In this document: positions 42,016 to 51,735 of the stretch, piece by piece
How the letters are laid out: every line of letters starts with the position of its first letter
Position numbering within the stretch: the first letter of the stretch is position 1
Assembly (NCBI GenBank): GCA_022825235.1
Contig: JAJDYI010000015.1
Span: forward strand, 49,354 to 113,353
Direction of reading: 5' to 3'
Source of the DNA: Alphaproteobacteria bacterium
GTDB taxonomy: Bacteria; Pseudomonadota; Alphaproteobacteria; TMED109
Length of the DNA stretch: 64,000 nt
Program-made: the position numbers and the translations under genes
The notes under the pieces: model-generated
Seen by the model: only the letters and a program-made list of their open reading frames with translations
What the model was told of the DNA's origin: nothing
Database searches by the model: none

Positions 42016-43893
42016 ATGCTGCACCTGGTGGGCGAAACCATCGATGCAAGGCGGGCGTACCATCGCGCCCGAACAGGGGACCTAATTCAGCTAGTCCGCG
42101 GGGTCTATGTCGAGAGCGGAAGCGACGCCGAAGCCGTGGTCCTCGGCCACGCCGTGCGTATCGCACACTATCTCTACCCCAACGCCTACTTGTCGTCAGC
42201 GAGCGCGATTCTGCTGGGGCCGGTGCCGGATGGACGGCTGTTTATCACCGGGCGTCGCAATCAACGCACACGCCTGCACGCGCTCGAGATCATCCAGAAC
42301 ACCGCTCCGCGGCAGCCATCGACGGCCAGTGCCGTAATCGGGGACGATCTCGGTGAACTGCGCGTCGACGTGTCCTCGCCGGCTCAGCGGTTGCTGGAGG
42401 CCTTTCGACTGAGAAGCGAGCACGCCAGCGCGATCACGCCCGAGATGCGCAACCGGATAGCCACGCGTCTGATCGAGGAATACGGTTCACCGCAGACCGC
42501 GTCAGATTCCGTTTGGGCGTTGGCGAGGAAGAATGAATGGTATCGGGAAGGCGAACGTGCGGAGAGATTCCTCCTGCGACAACCCCGCACGGCCACGGCG
42601 CCGGCGAATAAGGCAGCGCTTGATCTCCTGGTTTCCTGGCACGGCGAGTTGCTCGGCCACCTGACACACGACGGTTTCGAATGGCGCTGGAAACCCAGGC
42701 GGCGCGGCGGGCCAACGCTGGTGCGGGAAACCACGCCGGGAAAGCTCCCCCCCTTTATCGAATCACTTCTGCCGGAAGGTTGGCTTGCCCAGGTCCTCGG
42801 GAAACGCGACGAACGCGAAGTACTACGGGGCGGGCGCCGCTACTTATCCAACATCGCGATCACCCGGAACCGTGAGGCACTGGCGGCGTTACCGGCCGAT
42901 ATGCTTTTGATACCGCTCACCGCGTTCCTTGAGGCCGGCCGCTTCACCGGACGCTACGCAGGACCGGGGCGCGGACACATTGAGGAGACTTTCGAGCAAC
43001 AGCTCGGTCAACTCTTCGCACGGGCCGAGACACCCCGCCTGTCCGGCGTCCAGATCAAGGCCCCGATGAGTCTCCTGGCTGACGGGTCTCTGGTGCCTGC
43101 CGTTGACCAGCCCTTCACGCACATTCTCAAACCCGCCGGAACTGCAGGGTTCGAGACGTTGCCGGTCGTCGAATGGCTTTGCCTCGAATTGGGCCGTGCC
43201 GGCGGCTTTGACGTGCCAGCAGCGGCATTGGCCCAGATGCCGGACGGCATGCCGCCAGCGTTGTTGATTGAGCGGTTCGACATCAGGCGCGGTGCGGAAG
43301 ACCGGCGCCGCTTTGCTCTGGAGGACTTTTGTTCAATCCTGGGCCTCCCCGCCTCGGCGAAATATGACAGCACTATTGAGCGCATCGCCAGGGGACTGCG
43401 GCCGCTATCAACAGATCCGGCCACCGATCTCAACACACTGTTTCGTCGAGCCGTCCTCGCCTGGCTGATCGGTGATGGCGACATGCACCTGAAGAATCTT
43501 GCGGTCCTGAAGACGGCGGGAACCGGGGCTAAGGCTTTTACGTCGGTTCGGTTGGCACCGCTCTATGACGCGGTGACAACCCGTGTCTTTCCCCGTCTTG
43601 CAACTGACCGCATGGCCCTGAAGCTCAACGGCAAGGACGACGGGCTGCGGCGCCGGGACTTTCTCATCCTGGCGCGAACGATCGGACTGCCAGGCGCCGA
43701 AGCCGATATCGCATTGGCGGACTTGACGACGCGGCTTTCCCGGCACGCAGGCACTTTGGAACTGCCCGAATTCGCACAGGGGTGGCAAGCCGCAAACACG
43801 ATGCGAGACAGGGTGATCAGTATTGTCGCGGAACGATCGGCCGCACTGATGGAATCCCTGTCCCAAAGAAGGATTCCGCGATCGGACCCGTAG
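42016..43893 (+). CDS. HipA-family kinase fused to an AbiEi-like N-terminal domain
   Basis: A 625-residue fusion. Residues 1-190 look like the AbiEi antitoxin family: GDLIQLVRGVYVESG, then YLYPNAYLSSASAILLGPVPDGRLFITG and ELRVDVSSPAQRLLEAF. Residues 200-620 are a HipA Ser/Thr kinase: N-subdomain LLVSWHGELLGHLTHDGF, LPPFIESLLPEGW, SGVQIKAPMSLL (343-354), ATP-binding Lys372 in HILKPAG, catalytic loop GDGDMHLKN with Asp489 and Asn494, and metal Asp518 in LAPLYD. No hipB-like gene is adjacent. E. coli YjjJ is a shorter example of a HipA kinase with its own DNA-binding domain. Confidence 0.85.
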   Translation: MLHLVGETIDARRAYHRARTGDLIQLVRGVYVESGSDAEAVVLGHAVRIAHYLYPNAYLSSASAILLGPVPDGRLFITGRRNQRTRLHALEIIQNTAPRQPSTASAVIGDDLGELRVDVSSPAQRLLEAFRLRSEHASAITPEMRNRIATRLIEEYGSPQTASDSVWALARKNEWYREGERAERFLLRQPRTATAPANKAALDLLVSWHGELLGHLTHDGFEWRWKPRRRGGPTLVRETTPGKLPPFIESLLPEGWLAQVLGKRDEREVLRGGRRYLSNIAITRNREALAALPADMLLIPLTAFLEAGRFTGRYAGPGRGHIEETFEQQLGQLFARAETPRLSGVQIKAPMSLLADGSLVPAVDQPFTHILKPAGTAGFETLPVVEWLCLELGRAGGFDVPAAALAQMPDGMPPALLIERFDIRRGAEDRRRFALEDFCSILGLPASAKYDSTIERIARGLRPLSTDPATDLNTLFRRAVLAWLIGDGDMHLKNLAVLKTAGTGAKAFTSVRLAPLYDAVTTRVFPRLATDRMALKLNGKDDGLRRRDFLILARTIGLPGAEADIALADLTTRLSRHAGTLELPEFAQGWQAANTMRDRVISIVAERSAALMESLSQRRIPRSDP

Positions 43894-44457
43894 GCGTGGG
43901 TTGCTGGATCGACGTCCAAGCAAAGCGTGTCCTGTAACCAGTACAGCGCATGGACGACACCTATGGCGATCTGGCCGGGCCTCGATCGAAGGACTCGGCT
44001 CCCCCCGCCAGTGTCAGGTGACATCGCAATTCTCCCGTCGCCCGACGACGGTGGCACCGTCAGCGGTTTGCGCAGGGGTGCACGCTGTGCGCCATTTGAT
44101 CGTCGGCTGTCATGCTGTAACGGCCCCCCGTGGAACGGCGATCACAGATTTTTATGAAATATCTATGAACTACTCCAGAAACCACACCAGAAACCTACAT
44201 AAAGCGGGTGTCTTTGATGGCGCATCGTGGCACTCTAGGGCCATGAATGGCGCCACCCATCGAGGATCGCTGCCCCGCATGGGGCCTGCCGACAAGCCGG
44301 CAGGAGCCGGGGAACCCAGCCGGACGTGCCCCGGGGCACTGCTGCAGCGAGGTCCGGATCGCGGCATCGAACCTCGCGCTTCATTAAGCCTGCCCTATGC
44401 CCGCGGAGATCGTCGTGCGGTGACCGAATGGCGCCTTCAAGCCGGAGACGCGCACCC
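43894..44457. other. Gap between HipA fusion and transposase remnant
   Basis: 564 bases with no recognisable gene. Base composition drops around 44140-44220 (GATTTTTATGAAATATCTATGA), unlike the surrounding DNA, which suggests imported sequence. CCTGCCGACAAGCCGGCAGG at 44285-44304 is an inverted repeat. The final ~100 bases lead into the transposase remnant. Confidence 0.5.
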
Positions 44458-44997
44458 ATGAACTTGAGCCTTCGCCAGCTGACGCTGCCAGAGTTTCTCG
44501 CCAGCTACGGTACGGAGGAGCAGTGCCTCGACGCGCTTCTTCAGTGGCGTTGGCCCGACGGTTTCGTCTGTCCCGCCTGCGGCCACGACCAGTGCCACCG
44601 GCTCGCCCGTCGAGACCTCCACCAGTGCAATCGCTGTCGTCGACAAACATCGGTAACCGCGCGCACGCTGCTTGCTTCGACCAAACTCCCCCTCACAGCA
44701 TGGTTCTATGCCTTGTATGCGGTCGGCAAAGGAGGCCAGGCCAGTTCCTCGATTGAACTGAGCCGGGCGCTCCAGATCTCGTACTACGCCGCCCGACGTT
44801 TGAGGCTCAACGTGCTGCAGCTCCTGAACGATGCCGAGCGGCCGCTGGCGCTGAATGGCGTGGCAGCAGGTCTCCGGAGCGGAATTGCCGCGACAGGGCG
44901 ACACGCTGGCAAAGACTGCCCCGGACGATCAAAGTCGCGCCCCACGGCGCAGCCTGGTTCCCCTGCCGTGAGAAACGGCCGAAATCCGTCACACTAA
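44458..44997 (+). pseudogene. Truncated IS1595-family transposase
   Basis: The first ~130 residues match IS1595-type transposases: LPEFLASYGTEEQCLDALLQWRWPDGFVCPACG with a zinc ribbon (CPACGHDQCH, CNRCRRQTSVTARTLL), then LPLTAWFYALYAVGKGGQAS and ISYYAARRLRLNVL. After LLNDAERPLALNG the similarity ends and the frame runs to TAA at 44997, without the DDE catalytic domain. No inverted repeats were recognised. The 270 bases after it, to the LysR gene, hold no clear gene. Confidence 0.8.
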
Positions 44998-45268
44998 CCA
45001 TGGCGTGGTCGGCCTATGTTCCGATCCGCCAGCCCACGAACCCAACGCTTGGCACGGCGGTCGGAATGGCTCAAGGAGCGTTGTGCGCAAGCGGCCTCGG
45101 GCCTCACGGTTCGGCTGTCGCGCCAACGAGGCCGTCCTCGGGTGTAGGCGGAACTGCGAGCCTGATGGATCGAAACTTGTCGGAGGTCCGTTCACATGAC
45201 GCCGATAGAGCTTGCCGCGGGCCATCGGATCGACGCCTCGGAGGTGGACGTCGTCGAAGCGGGAGGTA

Positions 45269-46180
45269 CTAGGAACGGTCTACAAGAAGCGAGACACACT
45301 TTTGCGCTTCCGGCTTGCTACGCCCTTGCGCTGTCAGCATGCCGCAAAAGCGGTTTCCGAATGTCGCAAATCCACCAGCGAGAGGAACCAGTGCCCCGGA
45401 TTCCAGATGCTCCTCGATGTAATGGCGCCACCCCATAGCGATTCCCAAGCCGTGGATCGCTGCGTTCAGCACGTAGCTATAGCTGTCAAATTGCTTGAAG
45501 CGCGGGGCAATTTCCGGGGCGCCAGCTGTCCGGAACCAATCATCCCACGACACCCATCCCAAATTGGCGCGAGCAAGCTCAAGGAACGGCAATGCGTCCC
45601 AGTCACTCACGGGCAGCTCGAGCAAATCCCGATGCCGGGAGGCAAACTCAGGAGAGCAGACCGGTCCCGCGCTTTCCTCGTGAATGACGACATAGTCGTC
45701 GGTGTCGATGCTGGCTTCCCATGTCAGCACTATGTCGGCGGGCGAGTGGGCGGGGAGCTGACCGAAGTGCTGGGGGAAGGTGATGATGCGTACTTCGGTT
45801 TGGTCGCCAAGTGCCGCCTGGAGGGCATGGTGCCTCGGCAGGAGGAAGAAATTCGAAGAATCTTCTGAACACGCGATGACAACCTGTTCGCCGTGCGGAA
45901 ACAGGCTTGCTTTGACAGCCGCCGCCTGAATCACGCTCAGCCCCGCCTTCACCGCATCCCGAAATTGAGCTCCGGCGGCGGTCAGCGTGACACCCTCGGG
46001 TGAACGGTCAAACAGCCGGACTGCAAGCTGCTTTTCCAGACCAGCGATCTGGCGGCTCACGGCCGGCTGAGATATGGCCATCTCCTTGGCTGCACGCGAG
46101 AAATTCTCGTGCCGTGCGGCGCTTTCGAACGTGACCAAGGCGGCCATAGTGGGGGTTCGGGGAGGCCGGAATCTGGCCAT
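45269..46180 (-). CDS. LysR-family transcriptional regulator
   Basis: A 303-residue intact LTTR. The N-terminal wHTH reads ALVTFESAARHENFSRAAKEMAISQPAVSRQIAGLEKQL (partly shown here), followed by RLFDRSPEGVTLTAAG. The effector domain has GALVPLAGGF and a GLGIAMGWRHYIEEHL segment near the end, similar to the GcvA subgroup. No target gene is divergent from it; the upstream 610 bases are empty. It may control the TRAP transporter genes at 47.8-50.9 kb or be an island gene. Confidence 0.85.
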   Translation of the reverse strand: MARFRPPRTPTMAALVTFESAARHENFSRAAKEMAISQPAVSRQIAGLEKQLAVRLFDRSPEGVTLTAAGAQFRDAVKAGLSVIQAAAVKASLFPHGEQVVIACSEDSSNFFLLPRHHALQAALGDQTEVRIITFPQHFGQLPAHSPADIVLTWEASIDTDDYVVIHEESAGPVCSPEFASRHRDLLELPVSDWDALPFLELARANLGWVSWDDWFRTAGAPEIAPRFKQFDSYSYVLNAAIHGLGIAMGWRHYIEEHLESGALVPLAGGFATFGNRFCGMLTAQGRSKPEAQKCVSLLVDRS

Positions 46181-46790
46181 CTATTTCGAAGTTTGCCGAA
46201 ATGAACAGAGGGACTTTGATCATAAATCAGCCTCTCGCTCGAGGCTACAGTATGCTGGACAGACATTTACCTATGCAGGCAGCTTATGGCGTTGCTTGGC
46301 GATCGACTCGGAAGGCCGATCGCCGGCGCATAATGCAAGATGGATTGAACAGCGCAGATAGGCTGGCTGGTGACGGTCGATCAGCGGGCGGCAGGCACGG
46401 GTCCCGACGGGGAAGCGATACGTAGCGGCGCGGCGCTCACCGTGGCCTATCTGGAGTAGGCCGTCCGGGTCTAGGTCCGGCGGTCCAGGCACAAACCCAC
46501 GCGGAAAGGATCTGGGGTGGGCCGGCGCCGGCGTCCGCCATCCCTGCCGGCCTAGCCGCCATGAGACCACGAAGCGCAGTCAACGATGACAACGGCAGGC
46601 GCCGGTACCCGCGCGCGGTTCAGGCCATGAAAACCGCAGCGTCCCGCTGCGTCATGCCCCTTGCTCGTGAGAAGTCACGCTCTGAGATCTTGGGCACCAT
46701 TCGCCACGCGACGGCCGCTATGCAATTTCCGAGCCGGAACAAAGTTGCCAGCGCGCTCCACGGGGTTTCGGTGTCGGGCAAGAGGCGGGA
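46181..46790. other. Long gap upstream of LysR gene
   Basis: 610 bases without a supported gene. Short frames at 46271-46570 (minus) and 46561-46827 (plus) have no recognisable motif and poor starts. AT-richer sequence at 46195-46260 (GGACTTTGATCATAAATCAGCC) probably contains the LysR gene promoter. Confidence 0.5.
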
Positions 46791-47303
46791 TCAACGGGAA
46801 CTGCACGCCCGCTCGTTCACCGCCTGATACTCGCCAAGAAACTTCTCCAAGGACTGGTCAACCAAGGCCAGAATGGCGTCGGGGGCCCCGCCATGGGTTC
46901 CGGTGGCGCCCGTTGCCCAGGTTGTGGCAAAGCTGCTTTCACCGGAATACTCATCAAACAGGCGCTTCTTGAAGGCCACGATGATGTCAAAGGCCTCGCT
47001 CATGAAATTCACGTTGACAAACAGATAAGTGTGAGCCTCAGGATCATGGAGGTCGGCGGCAACCAAGCGACCCTCTGCAGCCGCCACAATCGATTCCCTC
47101 GAGAGATTGATGGCTTCAGCTTCCGGGTGCAGCCCCCCAACACGAAGGCTGAAAGGTTCGCAGTTGGTGGACAGCTTGAACGCTGCCAAGCGCTCATCCG
47201 TTTCCTCGGCTCTCACCGTGCCGGCCAGCAGCACCGAGACAGCCAACACGGCCAGTCCAGATACCACGTTCAGGCCATACCATCTGTTTAGTGCACTCAT
47301 CAT
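46791..47303 (-). CDS. Secreted hypothetical protein
   Basis: 170 residues with a signal peptide (residues about 10-32, ending TVRAEE). The mature part has FKLSTNCEPFSLRVGGLHPEAEAINL, a pattern of small periplasmic proteins, then FVNVNFMSEAFDIIVAFKKRLFDEYSGESSFATTW and a helical C-terminus. I recognise no family. The ATG at 47303 is chosen because GGAG lies nine bases upstream. The protein looks complete although its neighbours are decayed. Confidence 0.7.
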   Translation of the reverse strand: MMSALNRWYGLNVVSGLAVLAVSVLLAGTVRAEETDERLAAFKLSTNCEPFSLRVGGLHPEAEAINLSRESIVAAAEGRLVAADLHDPEAHTYLFVNVNFMSEAFDIIVAFKKRLFDEYSGESSFATTWATGATGTHGGAPDAILALVDQSLEKFLGEYQAVNERACSSR

Positions 47304-47777
47304 TTGCAATGACTCCTACGAGACAGCCAGCAGCATCTGCGGACAAGGGAACGGGAATCCGGACACACTACCAGATGGAATTTCGCGCGTGACCGTGGAG
47401 GTCAAAGACGCGCAAGGAAGTCGGACATCGTGAAGCAGCGCGCGGGCGCGGATGCGCCGCCACCGGCACTTCAGGTCCCTGAGGGCGCTCCCCGCCTGTG
47501 GCCGACCATCACCCGCGTATCGCTGTCCTCGCGAAGAAGGAAGACAGCAGACTCCCTCGAGCAACGCAATTCGTCCGTCTCGCGACTCCGCCTTGAAGGC
47601 CCAGCGGCGACGGTGGTCACCGTGGCACGCCAGGGAGCGGCGGTCGAGGGGCTCCCGCCGTTCGCGGGCGCATCTTGTCGTCCGATTGGCCTCCCTCGAG
47701 CGACAAGACTGTTCCTGCAAATTGGTCAAGTGGTGATGGCCGGGCGCGTCACGCCCGCGTGGTGGCCTATCCGGGCG
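47304..47777. other. Gap between secreted protein and TRAP genes
   Basis: 474 bases. Open frames exist on both strands (47430-47903 plus, 47316-47729 minus) but they are Arg/Pro-rich with no motif, as expected for shadow frames in GC-rich DNA. Nothing is supported here. Confidence 0.5.
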
Positions 47778-49136
47778 CTAACCCATGGTTCTTGGAAGCC
47801 ACAGCACGATCCCCGGGAACGCCAACAGGACGGCAACCGTGAGCAGGTCGGCGATGAAGAACGGCCCGATGCCCCGAAAGACATCTTGCAGCGGAATGGC
47901 TAGCGAGCGTCCCTCCGCGTCGCGGAGCTCGCGCGAAACACCTGCGACGACGAAGCAGTTGAGGCCGATCGGCGGGGTGATCAGGCAGATCTCGGCCATC
48001 TTGACGACGATGATGCCGAACCAGATCGGATCGTAACCGAGGGCCACAACCGCCGGGAAGACGACCGGAAGGGTCAGCACCAGCATCCCGATCGCGTCCA
48101 TGAACATGCCGAGCACGGCATACGCAAGGAGGATGCAGATCATGATCAGTACGGGCGGCATGTCGAGGGTGACGACCCAATCCGCAAACACGCTCGGCAG
48201 ACCGGCGAACCCGAGAAACCGGACAAACAGGAACACGCCCCAGATCAGCGTGAAGATCATGACGGTGAGCTTCGCCGTCTCCATCAGCGCCGTCCGGATT
48301 CTTCCGCCCATCTCGCGGATCGCACGTTCGCGATAGGCCCTGATCGCGTAGAAGCAGAACACCACCATTGCGCCGAGTGCGCCCGCTTCGGTCGGCGTCG
48401 CCGCGCCGGTATAGAGGGCTCCGAAAATGACGCCGATGACAATGAAGATGGGAAGCGTGCCCGGCAGGCTCTGCAGGCGCTGTCGCCAGGTGAAGCCGGT
48501 GATCGGCCGGCCAAGATCGGGACGGATCCTGCACATGCCGATGATCAGGCCCGCGTAGATCAATGCTGAGACGATCCCGGGAAGGAAACCGGCCAGCAGG
48601 AGCCGCCCCACGGACTCCTCGACGATGATCGCGTAGACGACGAGGATCGCCGACGGCGGTATCAAGGACGCCAGCGTCCCGCCCGCCGCGATGACCCCCG
48701 CCGTCAGCCGGCGGTCATAGGCGTTGCTCATCATGTCGGGGATGGCGATCCTGGAGAACACGGCCGCCGTCGCGGTCGAAGCGCCCGACACTGCGGCAAA
48801 GCCTGCAGCCGCAAACACGGTCGCCACGGCGAGCCCGCCGGGAACCCAGCCGAACCAGCGCCGCGCTGCCTCGAACAGCCGCGCCGTCAGACCGGCGTGA
48901 AAGGCGAGAAAGCCGATCAGGATGAAGAGCGGCAGCACGGAGAGCGGGTAGGTGACCGCCTTCGAATGCGGGATCGTGCCGGCGATTCCTGCGGCCACGT
49001 CCCAGTTCCTGAGCGCCAACAGGCCGAGAAAGCCGGTCAGCGCCGCCGCGACATAGACGCGGACGCCGATGACCACCAGCGCGATGAGCAGGCCAACCCC
49101 GGCGATCCCGATGGTGACGTTGTCCAGGCCGAACAT
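47778..49136 (-). CDS. dctM: TRAP transporter large permease (DctM)
   Basis: A 452-residue inner-membrane protein with about 12-13 helices, the ion-coupled channel of a TRAP importer. Family segments are PLFILIGFLAFHAGLTARLFEAARRWFGWVPGG (partly shown), FAAVSGASTATAAVFSRIAIPDM, AAGGTLASLIPPSAILVVYAII and LITPPIGLNCFVVAGV. Its start overlaps the small permease stop by one base (TGATG). The substrate class, a carboxylate or similar, cannot be read from this subunit. Confidence 0.94.
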   Translation of the reverse strand: MFGLDNVTIGIAGVGLLIALVVIGVRVYVAAALTGFLGLLALRNWDVAAGIAGTIPHSKAVTYPLSVLPLFILIGFLAFHAGLTARLFEAARRWFGWVPGGLAVATVFAAAGFAAVSGASTATAAVFSRIAIPDMMSNAYDRRLTAGVIAAGGTLASLIPPSAILVVYAIIVEESVGRLLLAGFLPGIVSALIYAGLIIGMCRIRPDLGRPITGFTWRQRLQSLPGTLPIFIVIGVIFGALYTGAATPTEAGALGAMVVFCFYAIRAYRERAIREMGGRIRTALMETAKLTVMIFTLIWGVFLFVRFLGFAGLPSVFADWVVTLDMPPVLIMICILLAYAVLGMFMDAIGMLVLTLPVVFPAVVALGYDPIWFGIIVVKMAEICLITPPIGLNCFVVAGVSRELRDAEGRSLAIPLQDVFRGIGPFFIADLLTVAVLLAFPGIVLWLPRTMG

Positions 49137-49774
49137 CAGGCGGCGTTCTCGCCCGGGCCCGCGCGGGGCCGGTCATCCGGTATCGCGTCGTCGGTTTGGC
49201 GGATATTTTCGGCCGCTGTTTCCTCCACCTCCTTCAGCAACGGTACCGCGACCGGTTCCCGGTCGGGGTGGATGACGAGACGGACGTAGCCCGCGAGCTG
49301 CAGCGCGAGGCGCCCCAGGAGGATGGTGAGTGCCACCGGCACCACGAGCTTGGCCGGCCACGTGACGATCTCGATGTCAATCGTCGAGTCGCCGAATTCG
49401 AACGCGCGCTCGAAGTGGCGGTACGAGTACGGAATCAGCACCGCGACAATGAACAGGGCGAGCGTCGTCCCGACGGCCTCGGCGACCCAGAGCGTTCGCC
49501 CCTTGAGGCGCCCGACCAGGAGTTCCATCCGCACGTGCCCGCCCACGCGCTGGACGAAGGAGACCGCGAGCACCGCGAACCCGACCATGGAGACCTCGAC
49601 GATGTCGATGTAACCGAAGATCGGCGCCCGAAACACGGTCCGCAGCGCGATCTGGGCGACACCCAGCAGCATCAGCGCGAATATCAGCAAGCCCGCCACC
49701 AGATTGAGACGGGTCTCGACCCAACCGAGCCACCGATCTGCGGTCGCGAGGCCGCGCCCGAATCCGTCGCTCAT
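49136..49774 (-). CDS. dctQ: TRAP transporter small permease (DctQ)
   Basis: A 212-residue four-helix inner-membrane protein. DctQ features are LNLVAGLLIFALMLLGVAQIALRTVFRAPIFGYIDIVEV, HVRMELLVGRL and the C-terminal YVRLVIHPDREPVAVP. The segment between helices 3 and 4 (SYRHFERAFEFGDSTIDIEIVTWPAKLVVPVAL) is as in the family. It sits between dctP and dctM in the usual order, 72 bases after dctP. Confidence 0.9.
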   Translation of the reverse strand: MSDGFGRGLATADRWLGWVETRLNLVAGLLIFALMLLGVAQIALRTVFRAPIFGYIDIVEVSMVGFAVLAVSFVQRVGGHVRMELLVGRLKGRTLWVAEAVGTTLALFIVAVLIPYSYRHFERAFEFGDSTIDIEIVTWPAKLVVPVALTILLGRLALQLAGYVRLVIHPDREPVAVPLLKEVEETAAENIRQTDDAIPDDRPRAGPGENAA

Positions 49775-49846
49775 CGAAGCGCCTGGTTCAGCAACGGATG
49801 CACCGGAGTCGAGGTTGACATGACCGACCGGGGCACACCAACCCCG

Positions 49847-50878
49847 CTAGTAGGACTGTCCCACGGCGCCAAAGATCGCCTCGATCACTCCGCGGGCGTC
49901 AAACCGATCCTGGTTTTCTTCAATCCACGCGTCGATCACGGGCCTGCCCGCGGCGGCCTGGAACTCGGCAAGCTCGGCATCCGAATAGCGGACCTCCTGC
50001 AACTCCTGGCGGAGCATGGGCAGGTTTTGCTCGTCCATCGCGATGTAGGCCTGGATCTGCACCTCCACGACTTCGTCCTTCACTTCCTCGAGCAGGGCCT
50101 TGTATTGATCGGGCAGGCTCTCGTGCGCACTGATCGAAAACGCTATCGGACAGTCGGTGGTGCCGGGCGTCAGATTGGAAGTGAACCAGTCCGTCACCTC
50201 GTGGATCTTGTAATCGACGTGGCCGTACGAAAAAGGAAACGACACCGCATCCATCGTTCCTTGCTGGACACCGGTGTAGACCTCGGTCGCCGTGGAGCTG
50301 GTGGGCGTCGAGCCCAGCACTTTCATGGCGCGCCCGAGCCCGCCACCGGCACGCACGGTGAGCCCGTTCCAGTCTTCCAGCATCAGCGGCGGTTTCCCGC
50401 GGCCGAGGAACTCGTACTGGGGAAGGTAGGAGGAAACGTACGTCATGGCATTCCAGCGGGCCAGTTCCCTCCTGACCGCCGGATGCGCGTAGACCGCGTC
50501 CCGCGCTTTCCGATTGTCCTCCCAACTGCGCAGCGGCAGGAACGGCATGGTGAGCGCCATCAGCGCCGGGTTCTTTTTGGGGTGGTAGAAGTTGCAGAAC
50601 ATCGCCGCCTGAAAGGCGTCGACGGACAGGCCGTCGAGGTTCTCGCGGGCCTTCGACAGGGCTTCGCCATAGTGAAGCACCATGATCCAGTTGCCGTCCG
50701 TCTTCTCGGCGACCAGCTGAGCGAGCCGCTCGACACCCGCCGTAAAGGCTCGTTCCTTGCCCCAGAGCGAAACGTCCCAAGTAAGTTCCGGCCCGGGGAC
50801 TTCCGCCGCCCGCGACACGGAGGCAGCCAGCACAAGAGCCGACAGCAGTGCCAGTCCCGTTCCACCCATCGTCTTCAC
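49847..50878 (-). CDS. dctP: TRAP transporter solute-binding protein (DctP family)
   Basis: A 343-residue periplasmic protein with a signal peptide (KTMGGTGLALLSALVLAASVSRAAE). TRAP/DctP features are LTWDVSLWGKERAFTAGVERLAQLVAEKTDGNW, LSVDAFQAAMFCNFYHP, LMLEDWNGLTVRAGGG (the conserved Arg that binds the carboxylate) and TEVYTGVQQGTMDAVSFPFSYG. The start is GTG at 50878, with AGGAGG nine bases upstream; ATG 50869 would remove the charged n-region. First gene of the operon. Confidence 0.92.
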   Translation of the reverse strand: MKTMGGTGLALLSALVLAASVSRAAEVPGPELTWDVSLWGKERAFTAGVERLAQLVAEKTDGNWIMVLHYGEALSKARENLDGLSVDAFQAAMFCNFYHPKKNPALMALTMPFLPLRSWEDNRKARDAVYAHPAVRRELARWNAMTYVSSYLPQYEFLGRGKPPLMLEDWNGLTVRAGGGLGRAMKVLGSTPTSSTATEVYTGVQQGTMDAVSFPFSYGHVDYKIHEVTDWFTSNLTPGTTDCPIAFSISAHESLPDQYKALLEEVKDEVVEVQIQAYIAMDEQNLPMLRQELQEVRYSDAELAEFQAAAGRPVIDAWIEENQDRFDARGVIEAIFGAVGQSY

Positions 50879-51171
50879 TGCACCCGACCTCCTGTTGCTA
50901 CCGGCCTCTCGTGACGCTGGCGCCCGAATAGCGAACCTAAGCATATCCGGCGCTGGAACCGCGCGGTGACTCCAGACCGCCCGCCACCCCGACCGACCAC
51001 GAGGGGCTCGGCTGCCCGCCATCCCGAAAACTGCCAGCCCGCGCCCCGGGGAGGCACTTGCGCCGGCAGGACCGAGCAAACCACTCCATCGAGTGCGCCC
51101 GTTTTACGTCACCCCCAACGCACCGGCCTCGGAGCGGGCCGGGCCCTTCGTCCCGGCCGAGGCCAGCGTTC

Positions 51172-51735
51172 TCACATCGTGGTCACGAGGGCGCCGGCGA
51201 TTGCCGCGCAGGCCCAGCCGAGCGAGGTCCAGATGACCGCTCGGCGCAGAGAGGACAGGGGTGCCGGCTGGCCGGGGGACAGGATTCGCGTCGCCCGCCA
51301 GGCCGCCAAGGGCGCAAGGTACGCGGGGAAAAACAAACCGAACGACAAGAGGCCCAACAACGTTGAAATCTGGATGCCGACAAGCGCTCCGCACAGAGGC
51401 TCGGCAATTCCGCATCCGGAAGCCGCGCTGGTGTCAATCACCGCCAGGATGATGGTCGCCAGGACGATTCCAGGCAGCAGTCCGGCGGTGGTGAGCAGGC
51501 AGGTATGAAGGAAACGATTCGGAGCGCGCGGGGAGCCGAACCGGCCTCGGGCCGTCTGGATCCCGTACCAGAGCACCACAGCCCAAAACAGGTCCGACCC
51601 CGCACACAGAGCCACCAGAACCCCCGGCCTTCCTTCACCGACAAGGTCCCATGGAGCCGTGTAGCCGATGGCCGCGGCCCAAGCCGCGATACACGAAACC
51701 ACGACGGAAGCGAGCAGGAGTTGGTGGCGATGCAT
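51172..51735 (-). CDS. Multi-spanning membrane protein of unknown function
   Basis: 187 residues with five hydrophobic segments (about 7-25, 38-58, 78-100, 115-140, 160-185) and basic short loops (RGRFGSPRAPNR, WRATRILSPG), consistent with an inner-membrane protein. Three Cys residues occur in the extracytoplasmic CGIAEPLCGAL region. No family recognised. It stands alone, 293 bases upstream of dctP on the same strand. Confidence 0.6.
   Translation of the reverse strand: MHRHQLLLASVVVSCIAAWAAAIGYTAPWDLVGEGRPGVLVALCAGSDLFWAVVLWYGIQTARGRFGSPRAPNRFLHTCLLTTAGLLPGIVLATIILAVIDTSAASGCGIAEPLCGALVGIQISTLLGLLSFGLFFPAYLAPLAAWRATRILSPGQPAPLSSLRRAVIWTSLGWACAAIAGALVTTM

Noticed and set aside
49196..50914. 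572-codon plus-strand open frame opposite dctQ/dctP
   Set aside because: Antisense to TRAP genes with strong motifs and RBS; low-complexity composition.
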